NCBI GenBank assembly: GCA_037447655.1
Contig: JBBHKE010001434.1
Location: 1-64,000 of the forward strand
Source of the DNA: Zygnema cylindricum
Lineage: Eukaryota; Streptophyta; Zygnematophyceae; Zygnematales; Zygnemataceae
DNA: 64,000 nucleotides
Direction: 5' to 3'
Below the pieces are notes generated by a model that was not told where the DNA came from, ran no database searches, and worked only from the letters and a program-made list of their open reading frames with translations. The position numbers were made by a program, and so were the translations under genes. Shown piece after piece: positions 34,515 to 47,800 of the stretch (position 1 is the stretch's first letter; each line of letters opens with the position of its first letter).

Positions 34515-35640
34515 GGCTCAAGCTCAGACAAGCTGAGAGCAATGGGGCCAGTCACGAAGATTGCCTACAGTTTGCTTTCAACCTTTTCTAACGATATGAT
34601 ATTGAGAAACGATATAGCGTCCGTAACAGAATGTCCCCGGGCTTTGTTAGTTCGCAGCTGAACTGCGAGGCAAACCTTGTACCGTTGGCAAACCTTGTAC
34701 CGTTACTGGCGCTAGAGTCATAGTTCAAATAAGTTATTGAAATAACAGTCAACTGCAAGTGATTCGGCAATGCAAAATATTTACGAAATTTTGGATATCC
34801 ACGATTAACGGAAGATGTCGACAGCTGTCCACGCTTCCGACGAGCTCGCAAAGGCGAAAAGTACAGTAAAGGCGAATGTCCGCGTTTGTAACGGACGAAG
34901 CGGACCTCTGTCCACGCGTCCGACGAGCTCGCACGGGTGAAAAGTGAAAACTAATGTCGATGTCCACTGTTACGCGAGCCGTTTGTCAGCGCAAAAGTCA
35001 ATGGAGCCGGGATCAGGTTTCTCTCTCAAACAAAAAAAAAAAAAAATTGACCTTCTTCAGTTAGGGAGGTGACTTGGGTTTAAATACCGAAGACTTAGAA
35101 CCTTAAACGATAAAACCTTGTTTAAACGCGTAGATATCCGTTATACCTAGGATTTTTTTTTCAGGTAATACCATAAGCCTCAAATACAGCACCTTTGCAA
35201 ATTATGTACAAAACTAACAAAAAATTGGTTGAAACTCGGTGTAGAAAAGCATAAACAAGGACCTTCGCATATTTTTGGGTAATATAATGTTGTGGTCCCC
35301 AAATAGTCGGCATTGTCGCATTGCACCATTTAAGGCAACAAAACACAAACACAAAAATTTGAGGAGAGATATTACGAAACAAAATCCCAAAATATTAGCA
35401 ACACAAGTTCAACTTAGATTGAAAATTACGAAATAAAAAATATTGTAAAGTCATATAGCGTTAGAGCAATGAAGATGGAAGAGGGTGAAATTAGCGGACA
35501 AAATTTATGGTGAACCTTATTACTAGACCGGACTATCAACAAACGAATGGCGTAGTTTAGGGGATTCTGTACCTTTTCGTACCGTGCCATTATAGTTTTT
35601 GATTTTAAAAAACATATGTATTGAGAATCTTTCTAAAAAA
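34515..35640. other. CLC 5' flank, no gene recognised
   Basis: Contains the presumed CLC promoter (minus strand) and then AT-rich sequence with no supported feature. Confidence 0.45.
34823..34945. repeat. Tandem duplication upstream of CLC start
   Basis: Two 40-bp copies (34823-34862 and 34906-34945) of CTGTCCACGC(T/G)TCCGACGAGCTC-type sequence, 83 bp apart, in a GC-rich patch 310-430 bp upstream of the CLC ATG. They may be promoter elements; that is inference from position only. Confidence 0.6.
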
Positions 35641-35648
35641 TCGTGGAT

Positions 35649-36590
35649 TTTAGGATGTGCGGAGACTACTGGTCCATCAACTATGTGGGCCCAACTAGGT
35701 CACAATGTCAAGTAGAAATCCCACACCCACATCAAAGGGAATTATGGACTCTTTGGTTGGGTTACAATTTTCTCCATGTTGGACTTTACACAAAGGGTTC
35801 TACTAGATTTCACTAGAACCATTCACAGAGAGAATCGTTCTTTGAGCTAAAAAAAGGTCATATGAGTGGTTTTACATGCCATTCGTGTTGAAAAATGCCC
35901 TTGCTAAATTTCAACAGGCAATAAATTGTTGGGTTATTGTCGTTTCGCGACATTTCGCGAAGCGTCATACCAACTTTATTTGTTTGACGCGAACTGTCGC
36001 GTCATCATACAAAAAGTACGATGTCGTTTCGCGACAGTACTTTTATTTTCCGCAAACGAAACATACTATTTCGTTTCGCGTCACTTGTTTGATTCGTGCG
36101 CAGGTGTTACATTTTGCGTGCAGGTGTGTTCGTGTGACGACACGTGTTAAGTCAACGTTTGGAGTTTGTTGTTTCGAAGGAAGAAAGCGCGTGCGCCTTC
36201 CTTCGTGGAATTTTCATTGAAGAGTGCACAGTCAGCTAGGGACAGACTTCGTCGCTACGCTAAGTTCTGCTTGTCTTATCTTGTTGTCTCTTAGTGTAGA
36301 GTAGCGAGTATATATAGGCAGCAGTGTACATGTGCAGAGTATTAATTAATCAACCAATTAATCATAGAGGATTAATATTGGAGTAGAGATTATTTAAAGA
36401 GAAGAGTGAAGAGAGAGAAGAGAGAAGAGACATGATGTAAAGAGGCTTCGGCCAAGAACACTTATAAATCTTTTTGGCTGAATATTCCTCTTGTCTTTTA
36501 TGAGCTTCCGCTGTGTAATGATTTATGTTTTATGAATTATTTATTGTAAAACTCTTTTGCTTAAGATCCTACATAAATGACGCACTAAAA
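35649..36590 (+). pseudogene. Ty3/gypsy reverse-transcriptase fragment, split by solo LTR
   Basis: Decayed plus-strand RT: FRMCGDYWSIN (the WRMCVDYRxLN block), a shifted FSxLDFTQG block, then YEWFYMPFVLKNALAKFQQ (the MPFGLKNAPATFQ block), with stops and frameshifts throughout. The frame resumes after 36578 with DALK, directly continuing the ...QQAIN that precedes the inserted LTR. No other domains were found. Confidence 0.85.
35927..36573. mobile_element. Solo LTR (647 bp) with 5-bp target duplication
   Basis: Starts TGTTGGGTTATTG, ends GATCCTACA, and is flanked by TAAAT on both sides (35922-35926 and 36574-36578). Removing it restores the RT order, which fixes the borders. Holds a TATATATA box at 36309-36316 and several TTTCGCGAC/TTTCGCGTC motifs in the presumed U3 (35940-36090). 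Confidence 0.85.
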
Positions 36591-36821
36591 TAAGGTCAAC
36601 CTTGATAAATGTTGCATTAATGTTGTTACAATCTCTTTTGTTACTTTCTCATAACCTATAAAACATATTCAAGAGATGTTCGATGCACTACATGTTGTTG
36701 ATTGAAGTGCCATCGTTGAAAACAATGCCCAATAACTACAATATTCACACAAGATAAATTAAAAAACACGATGGCAAACCATCTGAGTCAGAGGGTACAA
36801 AAAGGGCGGCAAAACAAAAAC

Positions 36822-37523
36822 TTAAAAACTACAAGTAGGGCAATAAAAACAAAGAAAGCAACGTGAACACATAAAAATGGCAAGTAAAATAAAAGCACCC
36901 AAACCCAAAATGAGAAGCACAAAACCAACAAAAACAAAACTACAAGCCCAACCCAACTTAATTAAATACCTACTGAAAGCAACCCCGTAAGCCCCCCCAA
37001 CTCGGTGGAGCACGTTGACGGAGTTCCGGAACACATCGACGATCCATACCGCCATAGCCGACCAAAGGAGAATAGAAGCATGCACTCGCTGTAAAGCCAC
37101 ATACAAACGTTGACGGTAGAAAGAAGTAAAGACCAAAGGAGGAGGGCTCGCTGTAAAGCCAAAAATAAACGTTAACGATAAAAAAAAAGTAAGGACCGAA
37201 GGAGGAGGGCTCCTAGGTCCTCGTCGCTCGAAAGCACTTCGAGCACATGTACGGAGAAACTTATCCAACGCAACACCCAAACAACCAAAGATATTGACCG
37301 CCATCGGACTAAAGTCATCTATAGGGTCTCGGAGGGCATAATCACGCTCCTTTGCTTTAGCGGCATCACGCGTTGCCACTCCAACATGGCGAGCCGCCTG
37401 ACCAACAACTGTAGCTGAAGTAGGGTTCGCCAAAACTTTGCGTTCTCCATAAGTAAAATTATATATTTCATACAAAATGCTCAACGAAGTATTCATACTA
37501 CACACGTGTGTAGAATCCAACAT
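36822..37523 (-). pseudogene. LINE-like reverse-transcriptase 3' fragment
   Basis: A 233-codon open frame with AARHVGVATRDAAKAKERDY, then FSPMAVNIFGCLGVALDKFL. This resembles the conserved tail of many non-LTR RT ORFs (A..A...K...Y......F.PFAVETFG). A hydrophobic low-complexity C-terminus follows. No catalytic RT motifs are present in the window. Confidence 0.6.
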
Positions 37524-38081
37524 GTGGAGACAACTCCTAAAGTTTTATGTAAAATGCTCAACAAAGCTTCATCCCAAATGAAGCTCTAAATAATGCGTAA
37601 ACAATACTTAACATGAAAAGCAAGTATAACCAACGTTTAAAAATGACAAAACACTTTGTGTCTAACCTAACACTTTTCATTATAATAACATGCCTATGAT
37701 ATAGACCATGTCTCTTACTTAAGTACCTCACACACAATGGACTACTCTAAGGTACTTCGTTTTCGGTCCCTACTTTTAATTCATTGATTATTTACGGCAT
37801 CTTTGTTATTGTTTCTATCCTTATTACATACATTTGGAGGTTGCCTTCGCCAAGTGTGAATATATCTATTCTTAGATCTAATGTAAGCCATCGATTCGAC
37901 TAATGTATGTATTCATTTTTTTGTTTCTACGTGATATTTCATCCCATTAAGCAATAGTCATCAAACGGCTAATAATCTACTTTTCTATCCAACGCCACAC
38001 ATGAATAGATATTACCAATTTGTTGTCCGTTAATGTTGTTTTACGATTAACCATCGTCGTGTATTGGCCGACACATTCACT

Positions 38082-38481
38082 TAGTGTTGTGTATCGAATG
38101 TCTTTTGCCGATATTCCATATGTACCTTATTTTGGGTGCCCGATAATCGACATATTGCATTAATGTATCCAGAGGCTAAATATCGTGATATTTGAATGAT
38201 ATATCGGCCGATAATTCGATATGTTTTTATCGCGATATATCGAAGTGACGTAAAGCCAACAAACATTTCAGCCCGCAAGTGAGTGGGAGGATTTCAAGTA
38301 CTATTCACTTTACGATTTACCATACGAGTTGCCATACTGAATCTGTACGAACATCCATTTTTTACGAAATATATCGCGATAATTTTTGTTGGTCCTGAAG
38401 CGATGTATCGAGCCCTCTGATCGGTCGATATTCGATATATTGAATATCGAATCTACACAATATTTTTTTACCCGATACACA
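38082..38481. mobile_element. hAT-like MITE, copy A
   Basis: Begins TAGTGTTGTGTATCG and ends CCCGATACACAACA. The interior is rich in CGATATATCG palindromes. The flanks ATTCACTT and TTGCACTT look like a decayed 8-bp duplication. Confidence 0.65.
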
Positions 38482-38594
38482 ACATTTGCACTTATCAAAT
38501 GTCGGATTTTGCGTTCTGTTCCATTGTACTTATCAAACATAATCCTACGAGTACCATACCGGTCAAAGTAAATCGCTTTCCGAAGGGTTTTTCT

Positions 38595-39436
38595 TAGAGT
38601 TGTGTATTGTTTAAAAGTCTATCGCGATAATACAGATACTGACAGTATTGGTTATCAAACGGTCAGAGGTCTCGATATATCAGTCCGAGACCAACAAATT
38701 CCATGTCGGCGATAACGTACAAAAAATGTAGTATGCATGTCGTGGTACTTTGTAACATACTGTATTATATTATTGACTTTATGTAGCGTGGCATGACACA
38801 CATAAGAATCTGTTCCTTATTTGTTTAACTGAAATTTATTACGGACAGCGCAGCATATTAACGTTGACAAATATAAAACAATACTTTATAGTTATGAAAC
38901 TATAGTAGCAAAACGTAAATATGAAATTATATTGTGAATTTGTAAATCAAACCTTTTCGAAAAACAAACAAACAGACGGACAGAGCAGACAAACATATAT
39001 GTCAGATTGCCGCCATTTACTGCCACCATGAAAGTGATATGAGGGCATAACTAACCTTGCAAAAAAAAAATAGTCAAAAAGACATTCTGGATGGGTATGG
39101 GAGCGTGGAACCCAAGTAAAACCCCCATTAAATTAGAAATAATAAAGGAAATATTGCAATTTTTTACCGAAATCGAGGGGAAGGGGGTCCGCGGCGCGTC
39201 CGGAGAATAACACGTACAGTTGAGTGTACTGGCCGTACATTTATCTGTACGGTCCGGACACTTATCGCCAATAGTTATCGATATTGGTGTTATCGCCGAT
39301 AAACAACCGATATTATTGGTTAATTATTGACGATAATACCGATAACGATATATCGTACCAATATATATCGATTATCGGCAACACGAAAAAAGGCTCATAT
39401 CGGTTATCGGCAAATCCTTACCGATACACAACACTA
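38595..39436. mobile_element. hAT-like MITE, copy B (inverted)
   Basis: Ends TAGAGTTGTGTATTG and CCGATACACAACACTA. The interior matches copy C in reverse orientation (CGGTCAGAGGT...CGAGACCAACAAATTCCAT). No clear target duplication. Confidence 0.65.
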
Positions 39437-39517
39437 TTTCCAAATACATATTTACTTCCTTAGTTCCTTACTTCTTTAGTTCCTTACCACCAAAATGTAC
39501 CGACGGAGAACAAATAC

Positions 39518-40466
39518 TAGTGTTGTGTATCGGTAAGGATTTGCCGATAACCGATATGGACCTTTTTTCGGGTACCCGATAATCGATACATTGGTACGAT
39601 ATATCGCTATCGGTATTATCGCCGATAAATACCCGATAATTATCGGTTTTATCGGCGATAACACCGATATCGATAACTATTGACGATATATGTACGGACC
39701 GTACACATAAATGTACGGTCAGTACACTGAACTGTACGTCTTATTCCCTGGACGCGCTTTACTCACATTCCCTATCTACTGAGGTGTATACCAATCAAAT
39801 CACTGTTATTGTACAGTTGTACAAGCACAGAAGGTACAGTAGCCGCCATGAGGTGTGTACGGTTTTGGTACGGATATTATAAAACGATGTACCTTTCACA
39901 TCCGACGCCATGGCTTTGTCCCTTTCTTCCTTGGGATCCACTGGAGACCTGCCACGTGTCAATTTGTCGGCTTTTTTGGCGTAAGCCGCCAAAAGAGCCA
40001 TTCCGGGATGCCGGCGCTCACGCTGGCCGTCGGTTTTCTCATTCGAAGTCGTCCGTTCGATTCTGGCGGCGCGCAGAATGTTGTTTTGCGTCCATTGTAC
40101 TTTGTGTCCGCCGTCCTTTTTCCGTTTTATGTTCATCAGTTTGTAGGTACAATGCCGTAAGTTGCTGTAAATTTTATGTTCAGTTAACTGGCCATCGTTT
40201 TCTGTGCTGCGTTTCCCGTAAAAATTTCCAGTTAAATAGTTACGGAACAGATTCAAATACGTGGCATGCCACGCTATATAATGTAAAGAGTATAATACAG
40301 TATATAATAAGGTACTATAGTATGCGTACTATATATTTTTAAAGTTATCGCCGATATGGAATTTGTTGGTCTCGGACCGATATATTGGTACCTCTGACCG
40401 TTCGATAACCGATAACTATCGGTATCGGTGTTATCGCGATAATTTTTTTACCGATACACAACACTA
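39518..40466. mobile_element. hAT-like MITE, copy C with perfect 8-bp TSD
   Basis: 949 bp with ends TAGTGTTGTGTATCGGTAA and its complement, flanked on both sides by ACAAATAC (39510-39517, 40467-40474). The 8-bp duplication and TARNG-type ends are hallmarks of the hAT superfamily. No transposase frame: the interior open frames overlap on both strands without motifs. Confidence 0.85.
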
Positions 40467-40474
40467 ACAAATAC

Positions 40475-41791
40475 ATTGAGTTACGATCGTCCACTGATAT
40501 CAGATTCTTCTCCAAATCTTTTTGTTGTAGAACCTTCTATAATAATATCGCTATCGCATTTATGTCCACTTGTACACTTGTGCACGCAACTTGTCCGTAC
40601 CCATGGCGGACGCTTTCGAAACCGATCGCTTTGCAAAACCACGCAACGTGTATTCGTTCGCACCTTTTTCTTTATGTTTACAATATTTGCATTGCGTACG
40701 CACGAAATAAACCATGCGCGCACGTAAACTACAAAAACAAGTGACTATCTGGGATTCTGGGGTGAGTACACGAGAATCCTTGTGGTGACGTCCGCTGACT
40801 TTCCGTACGGATGTACCTGTTGAGATTTCATTGTCTCCATTATGTCGTGTCATACTCCCCGCGCCTCTTACGGTGCTTTGTCTGTACTCGAACGGCAATC
40901 TTCAATAACGGTCAACCGTAGATCTTCAACTCGAACGGTAATATCAAAATCCCGCGCGGGAAACAACTTTAAGACACCCTCAACCGTGGATCATCAAAAC
41001 AACGGTTAGGATCTTGAATTATCGCGCCCGGCTTTTCCGCCCGTTCGCAAGCAGACGTTGTACAGTTGTACACACAGGATGCATGGATCCATGTCACGCA
41101 TCAGGTATTTCGTATGACTCAAAAAGTAGCATTCTCCCATCCTCCTCGTCTTCACTGTTCGCCATTCTCCATTTTCATTCTCTTTCTACGATTACCTGTA
41201 CTCTCTCTCTCGCGAAGTCCTCTCTTTGATTTCGTTCATCCTGACAGGTTCGTTTCTCTCTCTCTCTCTCGCTCTTTCTCATTTTCCGTTTCCTAAATAC
41301 ATCAGTTACATCCTTAAATGGTCTTAAAATTCTGGTTTTTTCTGTTGTTCATTTGCTTTTCCGTTTTTACTATTTTGTTATCTACTTTTTTCATACAAGA
41401 AAAAATCTTCATTTTTCTGCTACTGTTTTCTTGAAGTACGTATTTTCTCCTTCATACTAGACTCCCACATCAGTTTTGTAGCTACTTTTGTATTTACTTT
41501 TATAAATACGAACTTTACAAAACAAAATTTCTTCATAAAACGTAGTGTTTTTATTTTTTAAACCTCCTGCAGTGGAAAGAGACTCTGCTGTCGTTTTCTT
41601 GCTGTCGTTTTCTTGCTGCCTGTCTGCATTTCATTTTCAGGAGCTTGAAAATGTATAACACAAGGGTTCGTTTTTTTAAACGGACTTTCCATGACTTACT
41701 TTTACTATCTACACGTGTCAGTTTGTCTTTTGTGCCAAAATTCGGTGAATCTTGCTCACAACTTGCCAACTGTCCTTTGAATTAAGTTTTT
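40475..41791. other. No gene recognised; possible 5' region of plus-strand gene
   Basis: Moderately GC-rich sequence followed by CT-rich stretches (about 41200-41290). It could hold the promoter and 5' UTR of the gene that starts at 41792, but no element is diagnostic. Confidence 0.35.
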
Positions 41792-41806
41792 ATGACAGCT
41801 GCAAAA
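41792..41806 (+). CDS. Exon 1 of unknown plus-strand gene
   Basis: ATGACAGCTGCAAAA followed by a strong donor GTGAGT. Confidence 0.4.
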
Positions 41807-44800
41807 GTGAGTAGCGATGCTTGTTTTTGAATTTCCCAGAAATTTTGTCAAGTTTTGCATGAATTTTACATAGTTTTAATACGGAATTTTTTTTTTTTTT
41901 TTTGTTTCTGTTTATATTTTTTCAGCAACAGGTAAAGGCAGCTGCAATTTTAGACGAAAACAAACCGACGGAAAACAAAGTGGAAACCATAGGTTAGTTG
42001 AAATTGTACATTTTAATGTTAAACTAATACGCTTTTTAGTTGAAATTTACTTTGTTGAAATTGTACATATTTTAGTTTAACAGAAATTGTACAAAGCACA
42101 GCTGTCAGTCAGAAAAGAGTTATTTGACAGCTAAATAAACAAAATGGACAAATGTTTAAACGTCTAATAAAAATGAAGCTCAAAATAAAACTCAAAATAC
42201 AGCTGTAAAAAGTGGAACTTAAACACGCTCTTTTATTGCAATACATCTCCACAGCCCTTATTTCTTTTAATTTCCAGTTCGCAGTTCTGTATCTTGTATC
42301 CTGAGTTTTGTACTCTGTCCTGGGTTTTGTTCCGTTTGTTTTGATTGTTTTGTACTGCGTTTCTGTACTTGTTTCAGTCTAATTTCTTGTTCTTGATGCG
42401 TGGACCTTTCTTGTGAAACAATTTATGTAGGATCATCAGTAAGTTGAATGTTTAAGAATTGATGGTTTTTTTTCTCGTTTTTGTTACGTTTTTGCTAAGG
42501 TATTATATATATTTTATATAGCTGGCTGTCTTTTGTTCATCCATAAACGTCGCATTCATTGCCATTGACCTGTCTTTTTTGCTTTCTTTTATGTATATAT
42601 TTTTGTATTTTCCTCTTTTTCCAGTTTGTCGTTACGTATCCTCTTTTTTTTTTCTCAGTCCGACATGCTTTTATGAATTCAATTTCGAAAACAGAAAGCT
42701 TTTAACAACTATGTTTTTTCCCCCTTTCGTCCCTTGCTTCCGTTTATTTTTTCTCTATTTTTTTTGCTGTCAGTTGCCCTTCCCCCCTTTTGTTTTACCT
42801 TGCTTTTCCATAAAGTTTTTTGTCCAACATGCATGTATGACTTCGATTTTCAAATGAATAACTTTTAGCATTTGGTGTTTTCCTTTTCCCTTTTCCATTT
42901 TTTACCCTTTCTCCCCCGTTCTTCTTCCTGCCCCTCTTTCTTCCGCTTCCCTCCCATTTTTTCTCTTGTAATCTTTTTTTTGTTTGTCTTATCTATACAG
43001 TTTTTTTTTTAGTCCAACATGCATTTATGAACTCAATTTTGAAACAAACAGCTTGTAACAATTGTGTTTTCCCTTTTCTTCCCTTTCTTTTGATTTTCCT
43101 TTCCTAGTTTTCTTCCGTCTCCTTCCTCCCTTCCTTTCTTGCTGACTTCTATCTCGAAACAAATACCTTCTAACAGCTACCCATTTTTTTCCCCGTTTTC
43201 CATATTTTTCCCTCTCTCCCCAATTTTTTCCCCAACATCCTCGTTCCCTACCTTTTTTTCTTTTCTTGTGTCTTTTTGTTGGTCTTATCTATACATTTTT
43301 CTTGTCTCGAGTCCAACATGCATTTACTACTTCGATTTCAAAACGAATACCTTCTAACATCTACTGTCCCCTTTTTTTGATTTTTTCCCCTCTCCCCTAA
43401 TTTTTTGTCCTCATACCCTCGCTTCCCCCATTTTATGTTGTCTTTTGTTTTATCTGTACAGTTTTTTGCCTCGAGTCCAAAATGCATTTACGAAGCTTAT
43501 TTCAAAACGAATACCTTTCATTCGACCTTGGCAAGCCTCCATTAATGCTTCAACAGCTTTGATGTCCACAATTGCTTTTTGGAAATCGATCGAAACTTTT
43601 TTTTCGAGTCGCTGTCGGATTGACGGCGATAATCGTCGGTTTACGATTCGTTTTGATTTTCTGAAACTTTTGTCATCTCGCGATTTGAGCTTTTGGGCGT
43701 TTGATTTAAAAAAGAACTCGAAAAAAATATTCAGGCGTTTTTTTGGTACAAACTTGAGCAACGCCCACGGTGGCAAAAAGGTGAGAAGGTTTTCTTACCA
43801 AAACAGCATTTTCACTTGCACTAAAGTGCTATTTTTACTTTTATGCTGTTTCCTCCTTCCCTTCTTCCGTTCTTCCCTGCAATCCGTAGCTCTAAACTCT
43901 GACTTCTTCTTCCTTCTTTCCCCCCACAAGCTCACGCAGAGAAAGCAGCGCCCAAAAATGCCTGTCCTGCGGGTCTTTGCACGTGGGAAGCTTCCCAGGA
44001 CCATCCTCCTGCTTTTGGATTGGGCAGCACGGCATCCAATCATGCGGCTCCGGGCAAGGCAAAAATTGTCGGGACTCGGGCAACTCAGGTAGCTACCACC
44101 GGAGCAAAAACAACCGCTTTACAAGCAGCGAAAGAAAAGGAAATGAGCATGACTGCAACTCTCGCAGCCCGTCTCGAGGTAAATAAACTTATCTGAGATA
44201 GATTTTATTAATATTAATTTGAATTAGTCAAACAGAACTCTCACAGAACTTTAACTTCAACTTTAATTTAGCTTTAACTTGGCTTTAACTTTACTTTAAC
44301 TGAACTTTTAACGTAACTTTACTTGGGACTTTAACTTCACTTAAACGGAACTACCCGGAACTTGCTAAAGCAAACGTTATCAAGGTAATGTTATCAAATA
44401 CTAGTACTGGTAACAATTTCAGTAATAATTTTAGTAATGGTAATAATAACAATTTTAGTAATAATATTAATGATGGTAACAAATTCCGTAATAATATTAG
44501 TAATGGAAATACTTTCAGAAATAATTCTAATAATGGTAAAAATATCAATTATAATTCTAGTAATTGTAACAATTTCAGCAATAATACTACGTAATAATAT
44601 TTATTTCCATAATAATAGCAGTAATTGTTATAATTTTCGTAATAAGACTAATAATAGTAATAGTTTCATTGATAATATAAGTAATTGTAATAATTTCAGG
44701 AATTATACTTGTATTGGTAATAAGCTCAGTAATAAGGCGAAGACTGATTGTGTGGTTTTTTGTGTGGGTTGTCTTTTGTGTGTTTTTTCTCTTTTGTGTG

Positions 44801-47800
44801 CTTTGTTGTTTGTGGGATCAAACTTTATTATTTTGTCCTTTGTGTGTTGTCCTTTGTCTTTTGTGTATGTTGTCTCTGGTGTGTGGTTTTTTGTGTGTGT
44901 TGTATTTTGTGTTCTGGCTTTTGTGTTTTGTCTTTTGTGTGGTTTGTTCTTTGTGTAGTTTCTCTTTTGTGTGTTTAGTTATTTGTGATTCGACTTGTGT
45001 TGTGTTTTATGTGCTTTATCTTTGTGGTTTGTCTTTTGTGGGTTCTAACTTTTGTGTGTTGTCTTGTGTGTTTTTTTTTGGAGGAAATTATGTGCAGGTT
45101 TTTCTTAAGACTGAAGACAAAGACACGAAGACTGAAGACGAAGACAAAGCAACGACCGAAGACGAAGACAAAGAAGAAGAAGAAGACGAAGATGACGGCG
45201 AAGACGAAGACGAAGATGAGTATTGATTGTGTGGTTTTTTATGTTGGTTGTCTTTTGTGTGTTGACTTTGGTGTGTTGTTTTTTGAGTGGTGTTTTGTGT
45301 GTCGTTTTTTGTGTGTTGTCTTTTGTGTTTTGTCTTTTTTGTGGTTTGTTCTTTGTGTACTTTCTCTTTTGTGTGTTCAATTTTTTGTGTTTCGTTTGTT
45401 GTTGTGTTTTGTGTGTTTTATCTTTGTGGTTTGTCTTTTGTGGGTTCTAACTTTTGTGTGTGTTGTCTTTTGTGCGTTTTGTTCTGGAGGAAATTTTGTG
45501 CAGATTTCATTTAAGACTGAAGATGAAGATTGAAGATGAAAACGAAAACTGAAGACGAATACGGAAGACGAAGACTAAGAAGAAGACGAAGGCGAAGACG
45601 AAGGCGAAGACGTCGACGAAGACGAAGACTGATTGTGTGGTTATTTGTGTGGGTTGTCTTTTGTGTGTTTTGTCTCTTTTGTGTTATCTTTTGTGTGGTT
45701 TGGTGTTTTTGGGTTCGAACTTTATTCTTTTGCTCTCTGTGTTTGTTGTCCTTTGTGTGGTTTGTATGTTTTGTCTTTTGTGTGTTGACTTTGTTGTGTG
45801 GTTTTTTGTGTGGTCTTTTGTGTGTGTTGTATTGTGTGTTCTATCGTTGGTGTGGTTTGTTCTTTGTGTAGTTTACCTTTTGTGTGTTCAATTTTTTGTG
45901 CTTCGTTTGGTGTTGTGTTTTGTGTGTTTTATCTTTGTGTTTTGTCTTTTGTGGGTTCTAACTTTTGAGTGTTTTGTTTTTTGTTTGTTTTGTTTGAGGA
46001 AATTTTGTGCAAATTTTTTTAAGACTGAAGATGAAGATAAGAAGACTGAAGACGAAGACAAAGACGACGACCGAAGACGAAGACGACGGCGAAGACGAAG
46101 ACGAAGATGAGTAATGATTGTGTGGTTATTCATGTGGGTTGTCTTTTGTGTGTTGACTTTGGTGTGTTGTCTTTTGTGTTTTGTCTTTTGTGTGGTTTGT
46201 TCTTTGTGTAGTGTCTCTTTTGTGTGTTCAGGTTTTTGTGATTCGAATTGTGTTGTGTTTTATGTGCTTTATCTTTGTGGTTTGTCTTCTTTTGGTTCTA
46301 ACTTTTCTTGGTTTTGTCATTTGTGTTTTTTTGAAGGAAATTTTGTGCAGGTTTTTTTTAAGACGAAGTCAAACACGAAGGCTGAAGACGAAGACGAAGA
46401 CGACGACCGAAAACAAAGACGAAGAAGAAGACGAAGACTGACAACGAAGACGAAGACAAAGATGAGTATTGATTGTGTGGTTATTTATGTGGGTTGTCTT
46501 TTGTGTGTTGACTTTGTTGTGTGGTTTTTTGTGTGGTCATTTGTGTGTGGTGTATTTTTGTCTGTCTTTTGTGTGTTGTCTTTTGTGTGTTGTCTTTTGT
46601 GTGGTTTGTTCTTTGTGTATCTGTGCGTGTTGTATTTTGTGTTCTGTCTTTTCTGTTTTGTCGTTTGTGTGGTTTGTTCTTTGTGTAGTGTCTATTTGTG
46701 TGTTCAGGTTTTTGTGATTTGACTTGTGTTGTGTTTTATGTGCTTATCTTTGTGGTTTGTCTTTTGTGGGTTCTAACTTTTCTGTGTTGTGTCTTGTGTG
46801 TTTTTTCGAAGGAAATTTAGTGCAGGTTTTTTTTAAGACTGAAGACGAAGACACGAAGACTGAAGACGAAGATAAAAAGACTGAAGACGAAGAAGAAGAC
46901 GAAGACGACGACCAAAAACGAAGACGAAGAAGAAAACGAAGATGACGGCGAAGACGAAATCGAAGATGAGTATTGATTGTGTGGTTTTTTATGTGGGTTG
47001 TCTTTTCTGTGTTTACTTTGGTGTGTGGTTTTTTGTGTGGTCTTTTGTCTGTGTTGTATATTGTGTGTGGTGTATTTTGTGTGTTGTCGTTTGTGTTTTG
47101 TCGTTTGTGTGGTTTGTTCTTTGTGTAATGTCTCTTTTGTGTGTTCAGGTTTTTTGATGCGACTTGTGTTGTGTTTTATGTGCTTTATCTTTGTGGTTTG
47201 TCTTTTGTGGGTTGTAACTTTTCTGTGTTTTGTCTTGTGTGTGTTTTTTTGAAGGAAATTTTGTGCAGGTTTTTTTTAAGACTGACGACAAGACACGAAG
47301 ACTGAAGACGAAGACGAAGACACAAAGACTGAAGACATAGAAGAAGACGAAGACGACGGCAAAGACGAAGATGAGTATTGATTGTGTGGTTTTTTATGTG
47401 GGTTGTCTTTTGTGTGTTGACTTTGGTGTGTGGTTTTTATTGTGGTCTTTTGTGTGTGTGTTGTAGTTTGTGATCTCTCTTTTGTGTTTTGTCTTTTGTG
47501 TGGTTTGTTCTTTGTGTACTTTATTTTTTGTGTGTTCAATTTTTTGTCTTTGGTTTGGTGTTGTGTTTTGTGTGTTATGTCTTCGGTGTTTTATCTTTGT
47601 GGTTTGTCTTTTGTGGGTTTTAACTTTTCTGTGTTTTGTCTTGTGTGTGTTTTTTTGAAGGAAATTTTGTGCAGGCTTTTTTAAGACTGAAGCGAAGACA
47701 CGAAGAGTGAAGACGAAGATACAAAGACTGAAGACGAAGACGACGACCGAAAACGAAGACGAAGAAGAAAACGAAGATGACGGCGAAGACGATATCGAAG

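Noticed and set aside
39795-40342. Overlapping frames of 153 and 177 codons inside hAT-like copy C
   Set aside because: Opposite-strand overlap, no transposase motif; the element is non-autonomous.
43450-43776. Minus-strand frame with RIVNRRLSPSIRQRLEKK
   Set aside because: Overlaps the end of the 170-bp tandem repeat, with no start context, splice sites or domain. It may be chance.
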